Below the pieces are notes generated by a model. That model made no database searches, had not been told where the DNA came from, and worked only from the letters and a program-made list of their open reading frames with translations. Both the position numbers and the translations under genes were made by a program. DNA of 64,000 nt from Arenibacter algicola (GTDB lineage: Bacteria; Bacteroidota; Bacteroidia; Flavobacteriales; Flavobacteriaceae), in contig NZ_JPOO01000001.1 in assembly GCF_000733925.1 (NCBI RefSeq), positions 2,170,001 to 2,234,000 of the forward strand, written 5' to 3'. Of this stretch, positions 50,207 to 60,602 are shown piece after piece. Numbering within the stretch: position 1 is the stretch's first letter; the number at the start of each line of letters is the position of its first letter.

Positions 50207-51465
50207 TCAATTGGAAGGTCATATTGAACATCGCCAAAACCCATCTGTTAACCAAGATGAAATCTACGGTAACGGCCTCCCTAGGTGTTACCTTTGGTAT
50301 CGGGGCCTATATTACTTTGGTGAGTTTTATGACGGGGCTCAATGAAATGCTGGACAGCCTTATTTTGAACCAAACGCCCCATATCCATATCTACAATGAG
50401 ATAGAACCTTCAGAAAAACAGCCCATTGCCCTAAATCAGGAATTTGAGGATGCCTTTAATGTGGTTAATTCCGTTAAGCCTAAGCAAAGTCAGAAGAAGA
50501 TCCATAATGGTCTCCCCATCTTGAATTATCTAAAAAAGGACAAAAAGGTTTATGGTGCAACACCCCAACTAAGGGCGCAGATCTTTTATCTCTCCGGATC
50601 TATAGAATTAGGGGGGAACTTGGTAGGAGTGGATATTATGGAAGAGGCAAGACTCTCTAATATTGATGATTATATAGTGGAGGGAACGGCTCAGGATCTA
50701 AAAAACAGTGAAAACGGAATACTTTTGGGAGCGGGCCTTGCCAAAAAAATGTCGCTCAAGGAGGGTGATCGAGTACAGGTCAGTACGATAAAGGGCGATG
50801 TTTTTCCCCTAAAAATTGTAGGGATATACCAAAGCGGTATTGCGGATATAGATAATATTCAGAGTTATGCCAATCTAAAGACGGTTCAACGTATTTTGGG
50901 GGAGGCCCAGAACTACGTCACCGATATCAATGTAAAATTGTACGATATTAACGAAGCCACCGCCATGGCAAGTAGTTTGGGTAAAAAGTTTCAAGTAAAG
51001 GCCACGAGTATCAATGAGGCCAATGCCCAATTTGAAACCGGATCCAATATCCGTAACCTGATTACCTATGCCGTTTCCATAACACTATTGATTGTTGCCG
51101 GTTTTGGAATCTATAATATCCTTAACATGCTAATTTATGAAAAAATGAAGGATATCGCCATATTAAAAGCTACAGGGTTTTCGGGTACCGATGTACAACT
51201 TATATTTATGAGTCAGGCCATGATCATTGGGGCAGTAGGAGGTATTCTTGGGCTATTGGTTGGGTTTGTTCTTTCCAAGCTAATTGATAATGTGGCTTTC
51301 GAAACCGAGGCGTTGCCAACAATTACCACCTATCCCATAAACTATAATATATGGTATTATATCATTGGCATTTCCTTCGCACTGATTTCGACCTTCGTTG
51401 CCGGTTGGTTGCCTTCCAACAAAGCAAAGCGCATAGACCCTGTGCGGATTATTAGGGGAACTTAA
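50203..51465 (+). CDS. FtsX/MacB-LolE-type ABC permease (420 aa)
   Basis: One membrane segment near the N-terminus (about 23-46), a large periplasmic domain with MacB_PCD character (about 50-280), and three C-terminal membrane segments (about 285-310, 340-365, 382-405). This is the topology of MacB/LolCE mechanotransmission-type permeases, which do not transport across the inner membrane but drive export from the periplasm or lipoprotein release. It works with the ATPase that begins 9 nt downstream and the adaptor upstream. Confidence 0.9.
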   Translation: MINWKVILNIAKTHLLTKMKSTVTASLGVTFGIGAYITLVSFMTGLNEMLDSLILNQTPHIHIYNEIEPSEKQPIALNQEFEDAFNVVNSVKPKQSQKKIHNGLPILNYLKKDKKVYGATPQLRAQIFYLSGSIELGGNLVGVDIMEEARLSNIDDYIVEGTAQDLKNSENGILLGAGLAKKMSLKEGDRVQVSTIKGDVFPLKIVGIYQSGIADIDNIQSYANLKTVQRILGEAQNYVTDINVKLYDINEATAMASSLGKKFQVKATSINEANAQFETGSNIRNLITYAVSITLLIVAGFGIYNILNMLIYEKMKDIAILKATGFSGTDVQLIFMSQAMIIGAVGGILGLLVGFVLSKLIDNVAFETEALPTITTYPINYNIWYYIIGISFALISTFVAGWLPSNKAKRIDPVRIIRGT

Positions 51466-51474
51466 CCTAGAAAA

Positions 51475-52149
51475 ATGGACTTCGTTTTAGAGACAAAAAA
51501 TATTAATAAATACTTTGAAAAGCCTGTGAAATTTCATGTGCTCAAGGATATTTCTTTCAGCATAAAAAAGGGGGAATTTGCCTCTATTATGGGTAAATCT
51601 GGATCTGGGAAGTCTACTCTGCTTTATATTTTGTCTACCATGGATACGGATTATACCGGAGAACTATTTTTGAATAACGAGTTGATTACGGGTCAAAAAC
51701 ATAGCAAACTGTCCCAAATCCGAAATAAGAATATTGGATTCGTGTTCCAATTTCATTATTTGTTGTCGGAGTTTAGTGTATTGGAAAATGTGATGCTACC
51801 GGCCAAAAAATTGGCAGAGAAGTCCCTGGCGGAAATAGAACACGATGCCATGGAAAAACTAAGAATGTTGGATATAGAAAAGTTGGCCCATCAGCGCGCC
51901 TCAAGGATATCGGGTGGGGAAAAACAACGGGTGGCTATCGCTCGGGCCTTGATAAACAATCCTGCTATTCTGATGGGGGATGAACCTACCGGAAATTTGG
52001 ACAGTCACAATTCCGAAAATGTCTTCAGTATTTTTAAACGGCTTAAAGAGGAGGAAGGTCTATCCCTTTTGATCGTGACACATGACGAGGACTTTGCCAA
52101 ACGTACCGATCGCATCATCCAGATGGAGGATGGCCGAATTTTGGATTAA
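51475..52149 (+). CDS. ABC transporter ATPase, MacB/LolD type (224 aa)
   Basis: Nucleotide-binding subunit with Walker A GKSGSGKSTL (about 41-50), Q-loop VFQFHYLL, signature ISGGEKQRVAIARAL, Walker B AILMGDEPTGNLDS and the H-loop IVTHDEDFA. The TGNLDS after Walker B is characteristic of the MacB/LolD/FtsE group. Last gene of the three-gene efflux operon; convergent with the Gfo/Idh oxidoreductase 38 nt away. Confidence 0.95.
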   Translation: MDFVLETKNINKYFEKPVKFHVLKDISFSIKKGEFASIMGKSGSGKSTLLYILSTMDTDYTGELFLNNELITGQKHSKLSQIRNKNIGFVFQFHYLLSEFSVLENVMLPAKKLAEKSLAEIEHDAMEKLRMLDIEKLAHQRASRISGGEKQRVAIARALINNPAILMGDEPTGNLDSHNSENVFSIFKRLKEEEGLSLLIVTHDEDFAKRTDRIIQMEDGRILD

Positions 52150-52187
52150 AATCCATCATTTAAAACTAGTCGTGAGCCAAGGTAGCC

Positions 52188-53564
52188 CTATTTAAAATCG
52201 TTGGGGTGTGGATGTTTCCAAGGGGCACGATAATCCCTTTGTAAAAGCGCCGTTGCCTCCGCATCATTTACTACCATTATATTTTTAGGGTCATAGATCA
52301 ACGGTCTTCCGATGGCCATGGCCATATTGGCTAAAATACAACTTGCTGTGGATACATGTCCTTCCCGGATATCGGCAATAGGCAAAGTTCCTTTATCAAT
52401 GGCCGCAAGGAAGTCCAACATATGCAATCTGGTGGCAGGGGCGGCATTTAATTCTATATCTTTTTCAGTGAGGTCCTCTGGATATTTCTCCTTTTCATAA
52501 ATTACGTCCATATGGATCTTTTCCCCACCCCCATGCGGAACAAAGTCATATCTCATGGTGCTGCCGGACAGTGTGCCTTTCTCTCCATATAGTTTAAACG
52601 ACCATGGGTAATCCGGGTCGGCTGGGGTTCCCCAACTTCTATGTTGCCAAACACAGTTGAGTTCCTCATATTCAAAGATGGCTGTTTGGGTATCGGCTAT
52701 GTTGGATTTTCCGTCTTTTTGTACATAGATCCCCCCAGTGGAACTTATTCTTTTTGGCCAGTCCAACTCAAGCATCCACCTTACGGTATCCAACATGTGC
52801 ACGCACATATCGCCCATAATGCCATTGCCATATTCCATAAAGGTTCGCCACCAACGTCTGTGGGGGATTCCGTCATAAGGACGCAGTGGTGCCGGTCCGG
52901 TCCACATTTCATAATCCAAAAAATTGGGAACCTTTTCCAAGGGAGGATTGCCATTGGCCCTCATATGGTAATAACAACACATTTCCACGTGGGAAACCTT
53001 GCCCAATAAGCCGGCATCCACTATATTTTTTTTGGCATCTATAAGATGCGGGGTACTCTTACGCTGGGTTCCAACCTGTACTACCTTGTTATATTTTCTG
53101 GCGGCAGCTACCATGGCTTCACCCTCTATTACATCAACACTTATTGGTTTTTGCACATAGACATGGGCCCCGGATTTTAAAGCCTCTATGGCCTGAAGGG
53201 CATGCCAGTGGTCCGGGGTACCAATAAGCACTATGTCCAAATCCTTTTCTGCGAGCATTTTTCTATAATCCCTATAAGTTCTGGGGGTTTTTCCGGACGG
53301 TTGCCTAAGACTGATAAGCTTTGCCGCTTCGTTAAGTAAATTGTTGTCCACATCGCAGATAGAAACTACGTCTACCTTGGTCACCTGCATTAGCCTAAAA
53401 AGATCACTTTTTCCATACCACCCTGTACCAATAAGTCCAACCCTTAGCGGTTTATCCCGATAAATAAGCTCCATACCATAGGATCCAAAAGAGGAAAGTG
53501 CCAGGGATGCTGCGGCCCCTTTTAAAAAATGTCTTCGGTTGATGTTAAAAATCTTGGTATCCAT
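52188..53564 (-). CDS. Exported Gfo/Idh/MocA oxidoreductase (458 aa)
   Basis: Twin-arginine signal NRRHFLKGAAASLALSSFG at about 9-27, then a Rossmann NAD(P) domain (RVGLIGTGWYGKSD) and the family's K-P motif in VQKPIS, followed by the large C-terminal Gfo/Idh domain (about 170-420). Members act on sugars, inositols or glycosides; in Bacteroidota exported forms are usually part of carbohydrate breakdown. The substrate cannot be told. Alone between the efflux operon and the alpha-glucan enzymes. No box is present from here on. Confidence 0.9.
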   Translation of the reverse strand: MDTKIFNINRRHFLKGAAASLALSSFGSYGMELIYRDKPLRVGLIGTGWYGKSDLFRLMQVTKVDVVSICDVDNNLLNEAAKLISLRQPSGKTPRTYRDYRKMLAEKDLDIVLIGTPDHWHALQAIEALKSGAHVYVQKPISVDVIEGEAMVAAARKYNKVVQVGTQRKSTPHLIDAKKNIVDAGLLGKVSHVEMCCYYHMRANGNPPLEKVPNFLDYEMWTGPAPLRPYDGIPHRRWWRTFMEYGNGIMGDMCVHMLDTVRWMLELDWPKRISSTGGIYVQKDGKSNIADTQTAIFEYEELNCVWQHRSWGTPADPDYPWSFKLYGEKGTLSGSTMRYDFVPHGGGEKIHMDVIYEKEKYPEDLTEKDIELNAAPATRLHMLDFLAAIDKGTLPIADIREGHVSTASCILANMAMAIGRPLIYDPKNIMVVNDAEATALLQRDYRAPWKHPHPNDFK

Positions 53565-53685
53565 GGTTGGTTGATTTATTTGATGGGTTTTTTGGTTTTC
53601 AAAAAATACAAAATAACTTCAAGGCTTGAGGAAAATAATCTATAAAATTTTAAGTTGTGATTTATTGCCATGACCAAAACTCTAA

Positions 53686-55662
53686 TCAAACCTTTAAAAA
53701 GGTATATTTAGGCATCGGCTCTTCTTCCTGTTCAATTTTGTCGAGCCCAAAATCTATGTACAATTTTATAATGGCCGCTACCGACCAAGCTTGTTGAATG
53801 CAGCCTTTTCCCTCTTGGGGTTCACTACCGTTAAAAATCTCGGAAATACAATGTATGCCGTTGTCCTGATAAAAATGTTTGCGCAACGGCTCCAATTCCA
53901 ACATTACTTTTTTCTTGTTCTCTGTAGAGGTTCCGTAGATTTTGAAATAGGCCTGAAAATATTCATGAAGTAGGAATGGCCATACCGTTCCTTGGTGGTA
54001 AGCATGGTCCCGTGACCATTGATTACCTTCATAGTTCGGTTTATATTCCGGACTATCCGGATCCAAGGTACGCAGTCCATAGGGGGTATATAGTTTATTT
54101 TCCACGGCCTCAAAAATGCATCTTTGTTGGTCGTTGTCCAAAACGCCGAAAGGTAGACTAAGACAGTATATTTGATTAGGGCGCAGGGCAATGTCCTGCG
54201 AGATCCCAGGTATGATCACATCGAATAAGGTTCCTTGTGGATTGATAAAAAATTTGGTAAAATTGGATTCAAACTTGGCAATTAATTCTAGGTAAGCGGC
54301 TTCAATATCAACATTGAGAATTTCGCAGAAGTTTTCATAAATCTTAAGGGCGTTATACCATAGAGCATTTACCTCTACTGGACATCCCACTCTGGGGGTA
54401 ATCACTTTTCCACCTACAATGGCATCCATCCATGTAAGCTGTACCTTGCATTCCCCACCGTAAATAAATCCTTCCTCTGTAATGTGAATGTTGTAGCGGG
54501 CGCCGGCAATATGCTGGTCCAATATATTTTTTAATATTTCAATATGATCTTTTACAAATGCAATATCCTCGAATTTTTTTTGGTAGTCATAGCTGGCCAC
54601 AAAAAGCCAAAGTGTAGCGTCCATGGTATTGTAATGAACCGGGTCTTTGGCGTTATCTGGAAAGCGGTCCGGGATCATTCCCTGATCCACAATTTTAAAG
54701 AAAGTATTCAAAATGGATTTGGACAGTTCTTTTTTGCCAGTGGCTATGGTCAATCCGCGCATGGCGATCATAGTATCCCTTCCCCAATCCGTAAACCAGT
54801 GATAGCCGGCAATTATAGACATACTATTGGTAGACTTTCTTTGGACCATAAATTGTTCTCCAGATAACATGAGGTCTTTAAAGAACCCAGGTACTAGATT
54901 TTCTTTGTTCCCTGTGCTGTTTTTATTGTTTAAGGATAGAGTTTTTTCTATCCCTTCCGTTACAATGTTCTCCTCTATGGTGAAATACAAGATAAGATCT
55001 TCCCCTGGCTGCAGTTCATGTACAAGATATCCGATCCTATAATAGTCGCAGACCGATCCGAGGCCACGAGCTTTACCCTTGGAGAGGATAATATTTTTGA
55101 ACCAACAACGGGCCTCAAAATAATGTCCTGCACTCCACCCGGTATAAACCGGATTGCTCCCATACTCGGGGTATGTCTTTAAATGGTCGTTATTGAACTC
55201 CGTAAAGAAATTATAGCAAGGGGTTTCGTGAAATGTGGTGTGAAAATCGTTGTAGGCGTAGAGGGGATGTAGCTCCAGGACCAAAGGCCTATTTCCATTG
55301 TTGGTGTAGGTAAGTACAGTGGTGTTGGACCCTGATATCATTTGTACATTTTTGCGCAAATCCCAATCACTATCGGCAAACTGCCAGGTAGGGGAGGGGT
55401 CAACATCAAAATTCTTTAAATATTTACCTCCATCAGGAAAAATCACTTTTGGATATTGGTTGGTAGAAATATTATGATATTGCCCATCTATTAGAACGCG
55501 CTCCTCAATTTTTGCCACCACCACAGTGCGGTCGGTAGGTGGCTCAAGGGCAGCAACCAATAGACCGTGATACTGTCTTGTATTGGCGCCGTTGACGGCA
55601 CCTGAGGCATAACCGCCAAGCCCGTTGGTGGCCAACCATTCCTTTTTAAATAGATTTTCCAA
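53686..55662 (-). CDS. Amylo-alpha-1,6-glucosidase / glycogen debranching-type enzyme (658 aa)
   Basis: N-terminal GDE_N_bis-type sandwich (KEWLATNGLGGYASGAVNG, NTRQYHGLLVAAL) and C-terminal (alpha/alpha)6 barrel of the GH133 type, with HWFTDWGRDTMIAMRGLTIATG and NYEGNQWSRDHAYHQGTVWPFL. It removes alpha-1,6 branches of glycogen or limit dextrins. No signal peptide is visible, so it is probably cytoplasmic. It begins 7 nt after the GH63-like gene, hence an operon. It could feed the glycogen phosphorylase at 14770 but lies outside the boxed region. Confidence 0.9.
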   Translation of the reverse strand: MENLFKKEWLATNGLGGYASGAVNGANTRQYHGLLVAALEPPTDRTVVVAKIEERVLIDGQYHNISTNQYPKVIFPDGGKYLKNFDVDPSPTWQFADSDWDLRKNVQMISGSNTTVLTYTNNGNRPLVLELHPLYAYNDFHTTFHETPCYNFFTEFNNDHLKTYPEYGSNPVYTGWSAGHYFEARCWFKNIILSKGKARGLGSVCDYYRIGYLVHELQPGEDLILYFTIEENIVTEGIEKTLSLNNKNSTGNKENLVPGFFKDLMLSGEQFMVQRKSTNSMSIIAGYHWFTDWGRDTMIAMRGLTIATGKKELSKSILNTFFKIVDQGMIPDRFPDNAKDPVHYNTMDATLWLFVASYDYQKKFEDIAFVKDHIEILKNILDQHIAGARYNIHITEEGFIYGGECKVQLTWMDAIVGGKVITPRVGCPVEVNALWYNALKIYENFCEILNVDIEAAYLELIAKFESNFTKFFINPQGTLFDVIIPGISQDIALRPNQIYCLSLPFGVLDNDQQRCIFEAVENKLYTPYGLRTLDPDSPEYKPNYEGNQWSRDHAYHQGTVWPFLLHEYFQAYFKIYGTSTENKKKVMLELEPLRKHFYQDNGIHCISEIFNGSEPQEGKGCIQQAWSVAAIIKLYIDFGLDKIEQEEEPMPKYTFLKV

Positions 55663-55669
55663 ATTACAG

Positions 55670-58306
55670 TTATATTTCTTCCATTAAATTTACCACCAAA
55701 GCGGTCCATCCGGTTTGATGTGAAGCTCCTACACCTCTGCCACTGTCCCCATGAAAATACTCATAAAACAAGATCAGGTCCTTAAAATGTGGGTCTCGGT
55801 ATTTTTCTTCATGCAATTGGTGAATGGGTCTATTACCATTCGCATCCTTTTCAAATAGTTTTATCAGTCTTTTGCCAATTTCATCACTAATATCCTTTAA
55901 ATTCATCATATTTCCATTACCTGTGGGATAAGAAAATTCCAATTTGTTCCCAAAATAGCTATGATACTCCCTTAGGGAATTTATAAATAAATAGTTCATT
56001 GGCATCCAAATAGGCCCCCTCCAATTGGAATTTCCTCCAAACATTCCGGTGGAGGACTCCGCAGGTTCATAATTTATCCCAAAGGTTTTTCCATCTATAT
56101 GGATAGTGTAAGGCTTTTCGTGAATTTTGGATAGGGACCTTATGCCATATTGGGAAAGAAATTCCTTTTCGTCCAAAATGCTTCCTATCAGCTTTTGTAA
56201 GCGCTCTTTTGGTACTAATGATAATAGAACATCCTGATCTTTGGAGTATTCCTCCATTACCTGATATTTTGCATTTTCTATACGGTGTCTACGAAACCAT
56301 TCCATACTTTTTCTAAACCTGGGTAGCTTGTCCAAATATTCTTTCTTTATATTCAATACCGCAGTAAGTGATAGCAATCCGGAAATGGAACGTACTTTAA
56401 TGGGTACGGAATCCCCATTTGGGAATATCAACTTGTCATAGAAAAAGCCTTCACTTTCATCCCATGAACCATTATAATCCTGACTTATATTGTTTAAAGC
56501 TTCTGCGATAAAGACAAAATGGCCAAAATATTTCATGGTCATATCCTCAAAGGATTTGTCTTCCAGCGCAATTTCCAAAGCCATCTCCAACATGTTTAAA
56601 CAATAAAGGGCCATCCATGAGGTTCCATCTACCTGTTCCAAGACCCCGCCTCCCGGGATATCGCGACTACGATCGAAGACCCCAATATTGTCCAGGCCCA
56701 AAAATCCTCCTTCAAAAACGTTGTTTTCAAGGCTATCTTCACGGTTCACCCACCAGGTAAAATTAAGTGCCAGTTTGTTGAACATCCGTTTTAAAAAGAT
56801 AAGGTCCCCTTTACCGGTCTTATTTTTCTCCATTTGATACACCTGAAGGGAGGCCCAAGCTTGTACGGGTGGATTAACATCGCTGAAATTCCACTCATAT
56901 GCCGGTATCTGTCCGTTTGGTGCCATGTACCATTCTTTGGTAAATAACAGCAATTGATCCTTGGCAAAACTGGGATCTACCAAGGCTAGACTAACACAAT
57001 GGAATGCAGTATCCCAGGCAGCGAACCAAGGATATTCCCAGGTGTCTGGCATAGCCAGTATATCATGGTTTCTCAGTGTTTTCCATTCCTTGTTTCTACC
57101 GTTAAATCTATTTTGTGGCGGGGGCATCTCCTCGTGGTCTCCTTTCAGCCACCTTTCCACCTCATAATTGTAATATTGCTTGGACCATAATAGTCCGGCT
57201 ATAGCCTGTTTTTTTATTTCTTTGGTTTCTTTAGAGGCTGTTTTAAATGTAGCATCCAGAAATTCTTGGGATTCTTGGATTCTTTTTGAAAAAGCAGTTT
57301 CAAAACCCTTATCGAATGGGGCTTCCAGAGAAGAGGAAGTCAGCCTCAATTTAATCGTTTTTGTTTCTCCCCCCTCAAGATTCAACCCGTACAGGGGTGC
57401 GAATTTGGTGCCTTGATTATTTTTGGAAATAATGGAATATTCGTTGTTCACCACGGAATTGTGAAAAAGATCCTTTTTAAAGGGATGATCGTTGGGCTGC
57501 GCATAGACTTTCTCCATATTGGTCTCGTTCTCTGTAAACAGCAATCGGGATGGTTTTTCAAAGTATAGGTTGTAGTTACCTACATAGATGTGGTTTATGG
57601 AAACAAAGGTCTGGTCTTTAGTGGTTTGTTTTTTTATGATAGGTTTTTCGGGCATGCCTACGAAACTCCACAAATTTCTGGTCCAAAGTGTTGGTAGAAC
57701 ATGTATAGGAGCAGACTTTGAACTTCTATTGCTAATAGATATTTTTATGAGAATGTCTTCATTGTCCGCCTTGGCATATTCCGTAACGACATCAAAATAT
57801 TCATTGTTGTCAAAAATGCCGGTATCCAAAAGTTCGTACTCAAATTCGTTTTTTCCCCGCCTCCTGTTTTCTTCCACCAATTGTACATATGGAAATTCGT
57901 TTTGCGGATATTTGTAAAGATGCTTCATATAGGAATGGGTAGGGGTGTTCTCCAAATAGTAATAGAGTTCCTTAACATCCTCTCCGTGGTTTCCTTGTGG
58001 TCCGGTTAGGCCAAAAAGACGCTCCTTTAGAATACGGTCTTTACCGTTCCATAAAGTTATTCCAAAGCATATATTACTATATCGGTCAGATATCCCGGCA
58101 ATACCATCTTCCCCCCATCTATAGGCCCTACTACGGGAATCCTCGTGTGAAAAATAGTTCCATGCATCCCCATCCGGACTGTAATCTTCCCTAACCGTGC
58201 CCCATTGCCTCTCACTTAGATAGGGGCCCCATTTAAGCCAATCCTTTCTTTTGGATCGGGAATCGTCCAATCGCTTTTGTTCTTGCGATGTTTTTTCTTT
58301 ATTCAT
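55670..58306 (-). CDS. GH63-type glucosidase (878 aa)
   Basis: Large cytoplasmic glycoside hydrolase of the GH63 / MGH1-like kind. The (alpha/alpha)6 barrel shows WFAAWDTAFHCVSLALVDP, GQIPAYEWNFSDVNPPVQAW (with the acid near the DVNPP motif), VDGTSWMALYCLNMLEMAL and NWRGPIWMPMNYL. Bacterial members cleave alpha-glucosides; the eukaryotic relatives trim Glc3Man9 glycans. Specificity is not predictable from sequence alone. First gene of an operon with the debranching enzyme. Upstream is a nested inverted repeat (58327-58370). Confidence 0.88.
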   Translation of the reverse strand: MNKEKTSQEQKRLDDSRSKRKDWLKWGPYLSERQWGTVREDYSPDGDAWNYFSHEDSRSRAYRWGEDGIAGISDRYSNICFGITLWNGKDRILKERLFGLTGPQGNHGEDVKELYYYLENTPTHSYMKHLYKYPQNEFPYVQLVEENRRRGKNEFEYELLDTGIFDNNEYFDVVTEYAKADNEDILIKISISNRSSKSAPIHVLPTLWTRNLWSFVGMPEKPIIKKQTTKDQTFVSINHIYVGNYNLYFEKPSRLLFTENETNMEKVYAQPNDHPFKKDLFHNSVVNNEYSIISKNNQGTKFAPLYGLNLEGGETKTIKLRLTSSSLEAPFDKGFETAFSKRIQESQEFLDATFKTASKETKEIKKQAIAGLLWSKQYYNYEVERWLKGDHEEMPPPQNRFNGRNKEWKTLRNHDILAMPDTWEYPWFAAWDTAFHCVSLALVDPSFAKDQLLLFTKEWYMAPNGQIPAYEWNFSDVNPPVQAWASLQVYQMEKNKTGKGDLIFLKRMFNKLALNFTWWVNREDSLENNVFEGGFLGLDNIGVFDRSRDIPGGGVLEQVDGTSWMALYCLNMLEMALEIALEDKSFEDMTMKYFGHFVFIAEALNNISQDYNGSWDESEGFFYDKLIFPNGDSVPIKVRSISGLLSLTAVLNIKKEYLDKLPRFRKSMEWFRRHRIENAKYQVMEEYSKDQDVLLSLVPKERLQKLIGSILDEKEFLSQYGIRSLSKIHEKPYTIHIDGKTFGINYEPAESSTGMFGGNSNWRGPIWMPMNYLFINSLREYHSYFGNKLEFSYPTGNGNMMNLKDISDEIGKRLIKLFEKDANGNRPIHQLHEEKYRDPHFKDLILFYEYFHGDSGRGVGASHQTGWTALVVNLMEEI

Positions 58307-58326
58307 TCTATTAAGATCACATAAAA

Positions 58327-58370
58327 AAAGGTGCTGCGTTTAACTATTGTCGCGCGCAATAGGAACCTTT
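58327..58370. repeat. Nested inverted repeats upstream of GH63 gene
   Basis: CTATTG (58344-58349) pairs with CAATAG (58357-58362) around TCGCGCG, and outside them AAAGGT (58327-58332) pairs with ACCTTT (58365-58370). It lies 20-64 nt upstream of the start at 58306. It could be an operator or part of the leader; no family is recognised. Confidence 0.45.
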
Positions 58371-58500
58371 GAATTTCATAATTAAAGATAGTATATGTTT
58401 AACACATTTTTAACCTGACAACCTTTTAAATAATAACTTGGATGGCATTTTTTTTGAGGCTAATAATGAAAAAACGGAGGTTTAATTAAAATTTTTTAAG

Positions 58501-59010
58501 ATGAAAAAATTTATGTTTACCCTTTTGTTGGGTCTAATGTTAACTGGATGCCAAGCACAAAACGACCAAGGCAAATCAAAGGAGGATTTGGCGAAAAAAA
58601 GTACGGACAGTCTTACGGTGGATAAACCGAAAATAAGTTGGAAGGTAGATAAGAAATACGATGAAGCGGGTAATATTATTGGATATGATTCTATTTATTC
58701 CTACTACTATGACAATATGGGAAAATTTGCAGAGGAAATGGATTTGGATAGTATTATGAAATCCATGAAGTTTTTTTCCCATGGTAAATTATCTTCCTTA
58801 ATGGAGGACCATAATTTTAGACAGTTTATGGATATGGATTCCCTTATGAACGGTAACCAATATTTTAATGATTTCTTTGAAAGACATCGTAACAATAACT
58901 TTTCGGACATGCGAAAACTATTTCAACAAATGGACTCCTTACAAAATATGATGATGGAAAAGCATCGTAGTTTTCTTCTGGAAGACAAAGAAGAAAAATC
59001 CAAATTATAA
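58501..59010 (+). CDS. Small lipoprotein of unknown function (169 aa)
   Basis: Signal with lipobox: MKKFMFTLLLGLMLTGCQAQ, C17 the lipidation site. The mature part is hydrophilic and rich in Asp, Lys, Met and Phe, with repeated MDLDSIMKS / MDMDSLMNG / MDSLQNMMM elements of D-S-(I/L)-M type, probably a helical surface protein. I recognise no family. Monocistronic, with a good bidirectional-type terminator after it. Confidence 0.75.
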   Translation: MKKFMFTLLLGLMLTGCQAQNDQGKSKEDLAKKSTDSLTVDKPKISWKVDKKYDEAGNIIGYDSIYSYYYDNMGKFAEEMDLDSIMKSMKFFSHGKLSSLMEDHNFRQFMDMDSLMNGNQYFNDFFERHRNNNFSDMRKLFQQMDSLQNMMMEKHRSFLLEDKEEKSKL

Positions 59011-59037
59011 GGAATAGTACCACTTCCCATATAACTT

Positions 59038-59075
59038 AAAAAATTGCTTTGATTTATAGGGTAAGGCAATTTTTT
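59038..59075 (+). terminator. Rho-independent terminator after lipoprotein gene
   Basis: AAAAAATTGCTTT (59038-59050) and AAGGCAATTTTTT (59063-59075) pair over 13 bp with one G-T wobble, with the T tract in the right arm. It begins 28 nt after the stop at 59010. The A tract on the left would let it work in both directions. Confidence 0.75.
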
Positions 59076-59264
59076 ACATACTATTTTAGGATAATATTGG
59101 TTATTTAACATTTTTGGGAGTTTTCTGTAAAAATGTACATTGTACGTTTCCAAATAAATCTCTATCTTGACGACCCGTTCTTGAACTTCAATTTTTTATT
59201 GTGGTGCAATGACAAAATGATTTTTAACTTTAAAACATGAAAAACTAAACAAACAAGAAATACC

Positions 59265-60581
59265 ATGACCAATATTAAAAATAGTAGAAGAGATTTTGTA
59301 AAAAGCAGTGCACTGGTAACAGGGGCAATGATTTTACCTACCATGCAAATGAATGCTATGGTAAACGTCGCTAATGAGAAGAAATTAAAGATAGCCTTGA
59401 TTGGTTGTGGTGGTCGTGGTACAGGTGCGGCACAACAGGCCTTGAACGCGGATCCCAATGTTGAATTGGTGGCTATGGCCGATGCCTTCGAGGACAGGTT
59501 GCAGGGAAGTTTAATGAATTTGCAGAAGGAGTTTAAGGATTCCAAGAAGGTAAATGTTCCCAAGGCCAATCAATTTGTTGGTTTCGATGGCGCAGAAAAG
59601 GCTATAGACATGGCGGATGTAGTAATATTGGCTACCCCTCCCGGATTTAGACCACAGCATTTTGAATATGCAGTAAATGCAGGAAAACATGTATTTATGG
59701 AAAAACCGGTTGCTACGGACATACCAGGAGTAAGAAAGGTGTTGGCAGCGGCACAAGTGGCAAAGGATAAGAAATTAAACGTGGTTGTAGGTCTTCAAAG
59801 GCATTATCAGGACAACTATTTGGCGGGAATAAAGCATATTAAGGATAATAAGATAGGAAAAATTGTTTCCGGTCAGGTATACTGGAACAGTGGCGGAGTT
59901 TGGGTAAGGGAAAGACAGCCCGGACAATCCGAGCTGGAATACCAGATGCGCAATTGGTATTATTTCAACTGGTTGTGCGGAGATCATATTTTGGAACAGC
60001 ACATCCACAATATAGATGTTGCCAACTGGTTTATTGGGGAATATCCAGTATCGGCACAAGGATTTGGAGGAAGACAGGTAAGAACAGGAAAGCACCATGG
60101 GGAAATTTTTGATCATCATTTTGTAGAATATACCTATCCAAGTGGGGCGGTAATTGCCAGTCAGTGCCGCCATATGCCAGAAACCATGAGTAGGGTAGCC
60201 GAAACATTCCAAGGTACCAAGGGTACTATAGAAACTTATGGTGACAATACATTTATTAAGGATTATGCCGGTGGGGAAATATTTACCCATCGTGGAAAGG
60301 ATGATCCTAACCCTTATCAAGTGGAGCATATTAAACTTTTTGAATCTATTAGAAACAAAGGCGTTATTACCGATGCGGAGAATGGTGCCATGAGTACCAT
60401 GAGTGCTATCATTGGTAGAATGGCTACTTATTCCGGTAAGGTAATTAAGTGGGAGGAAGCCATGACTTCCAACATTGATCTGGCTCCGGATAATTTAACC
60501 TGGGATTCCCCAGCACCGGTACAACCAAATGCTGATGGTACTTATAACATACCAACTCCTGGGAAGACAGTTGTGATTTAA
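59265..60581 (+). CDS. Exported Gfo/Idh/MocA oxidoreductase (438 aa)
   Basis: Twin-arginine-like signal SRRDFVKSSALVTGAMILPT (about 7-26), Rossmann motif IALIGCGGRGTGAAQQAL (about 44-61), the MEKPVATD motif with catalytic-site lysine, and a C-terminal Gfo/Idh domain with HNIDVANWFIGEYPVSAQGFGGRQVRTG. Of the same superfamily as 52188-53564 but clearly a different subgroup. Probably acts on a sugar or glycoside in the periplasm. Stands alone with a strong terminator at 60603-60645. Confidence 0.92.
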   Translation: MTNIKNSRRDFVKSSALVTGAMILPTMQMNAMVNVANEKKLKIALIGCGGRGTGAAQQALNADPNVELVAMADAFEDRLQGSLMNLQKEFKDSKKVNVPKANQFVGFDGAEKAIDMADVVILATPPGFRPQHFEYAVNAGKHVFMEKPVATDIPGVRKVLAAAQVAKDKKLNVVVGLQRHYQDNYLAGIKHIKDNKIGKIVSGQVYWNSGGVWVRERQPGQSELEYQMRNWYYFNWLCGDHILEQHIHNIDVANWFIGEYPVSAQGFGGRQVRTGKHHGEIFDHHFVEYTYPSGAVIASQCRHMPETMSRVAETFQGTKGTIETYGDNTFIKDYAGGEIFTHRGKDDPNPYQVEHIKLFESIRNKGVITDAENGAMSTMSAIIGRMATYSGKVIKWEEAMTSNIDLAPDNLTWDSPAPVQPNADGTYNIPTPGKTVVI

Positions 60582-60602
60582 GCTTTTAAAACAATAATAA
60601 TT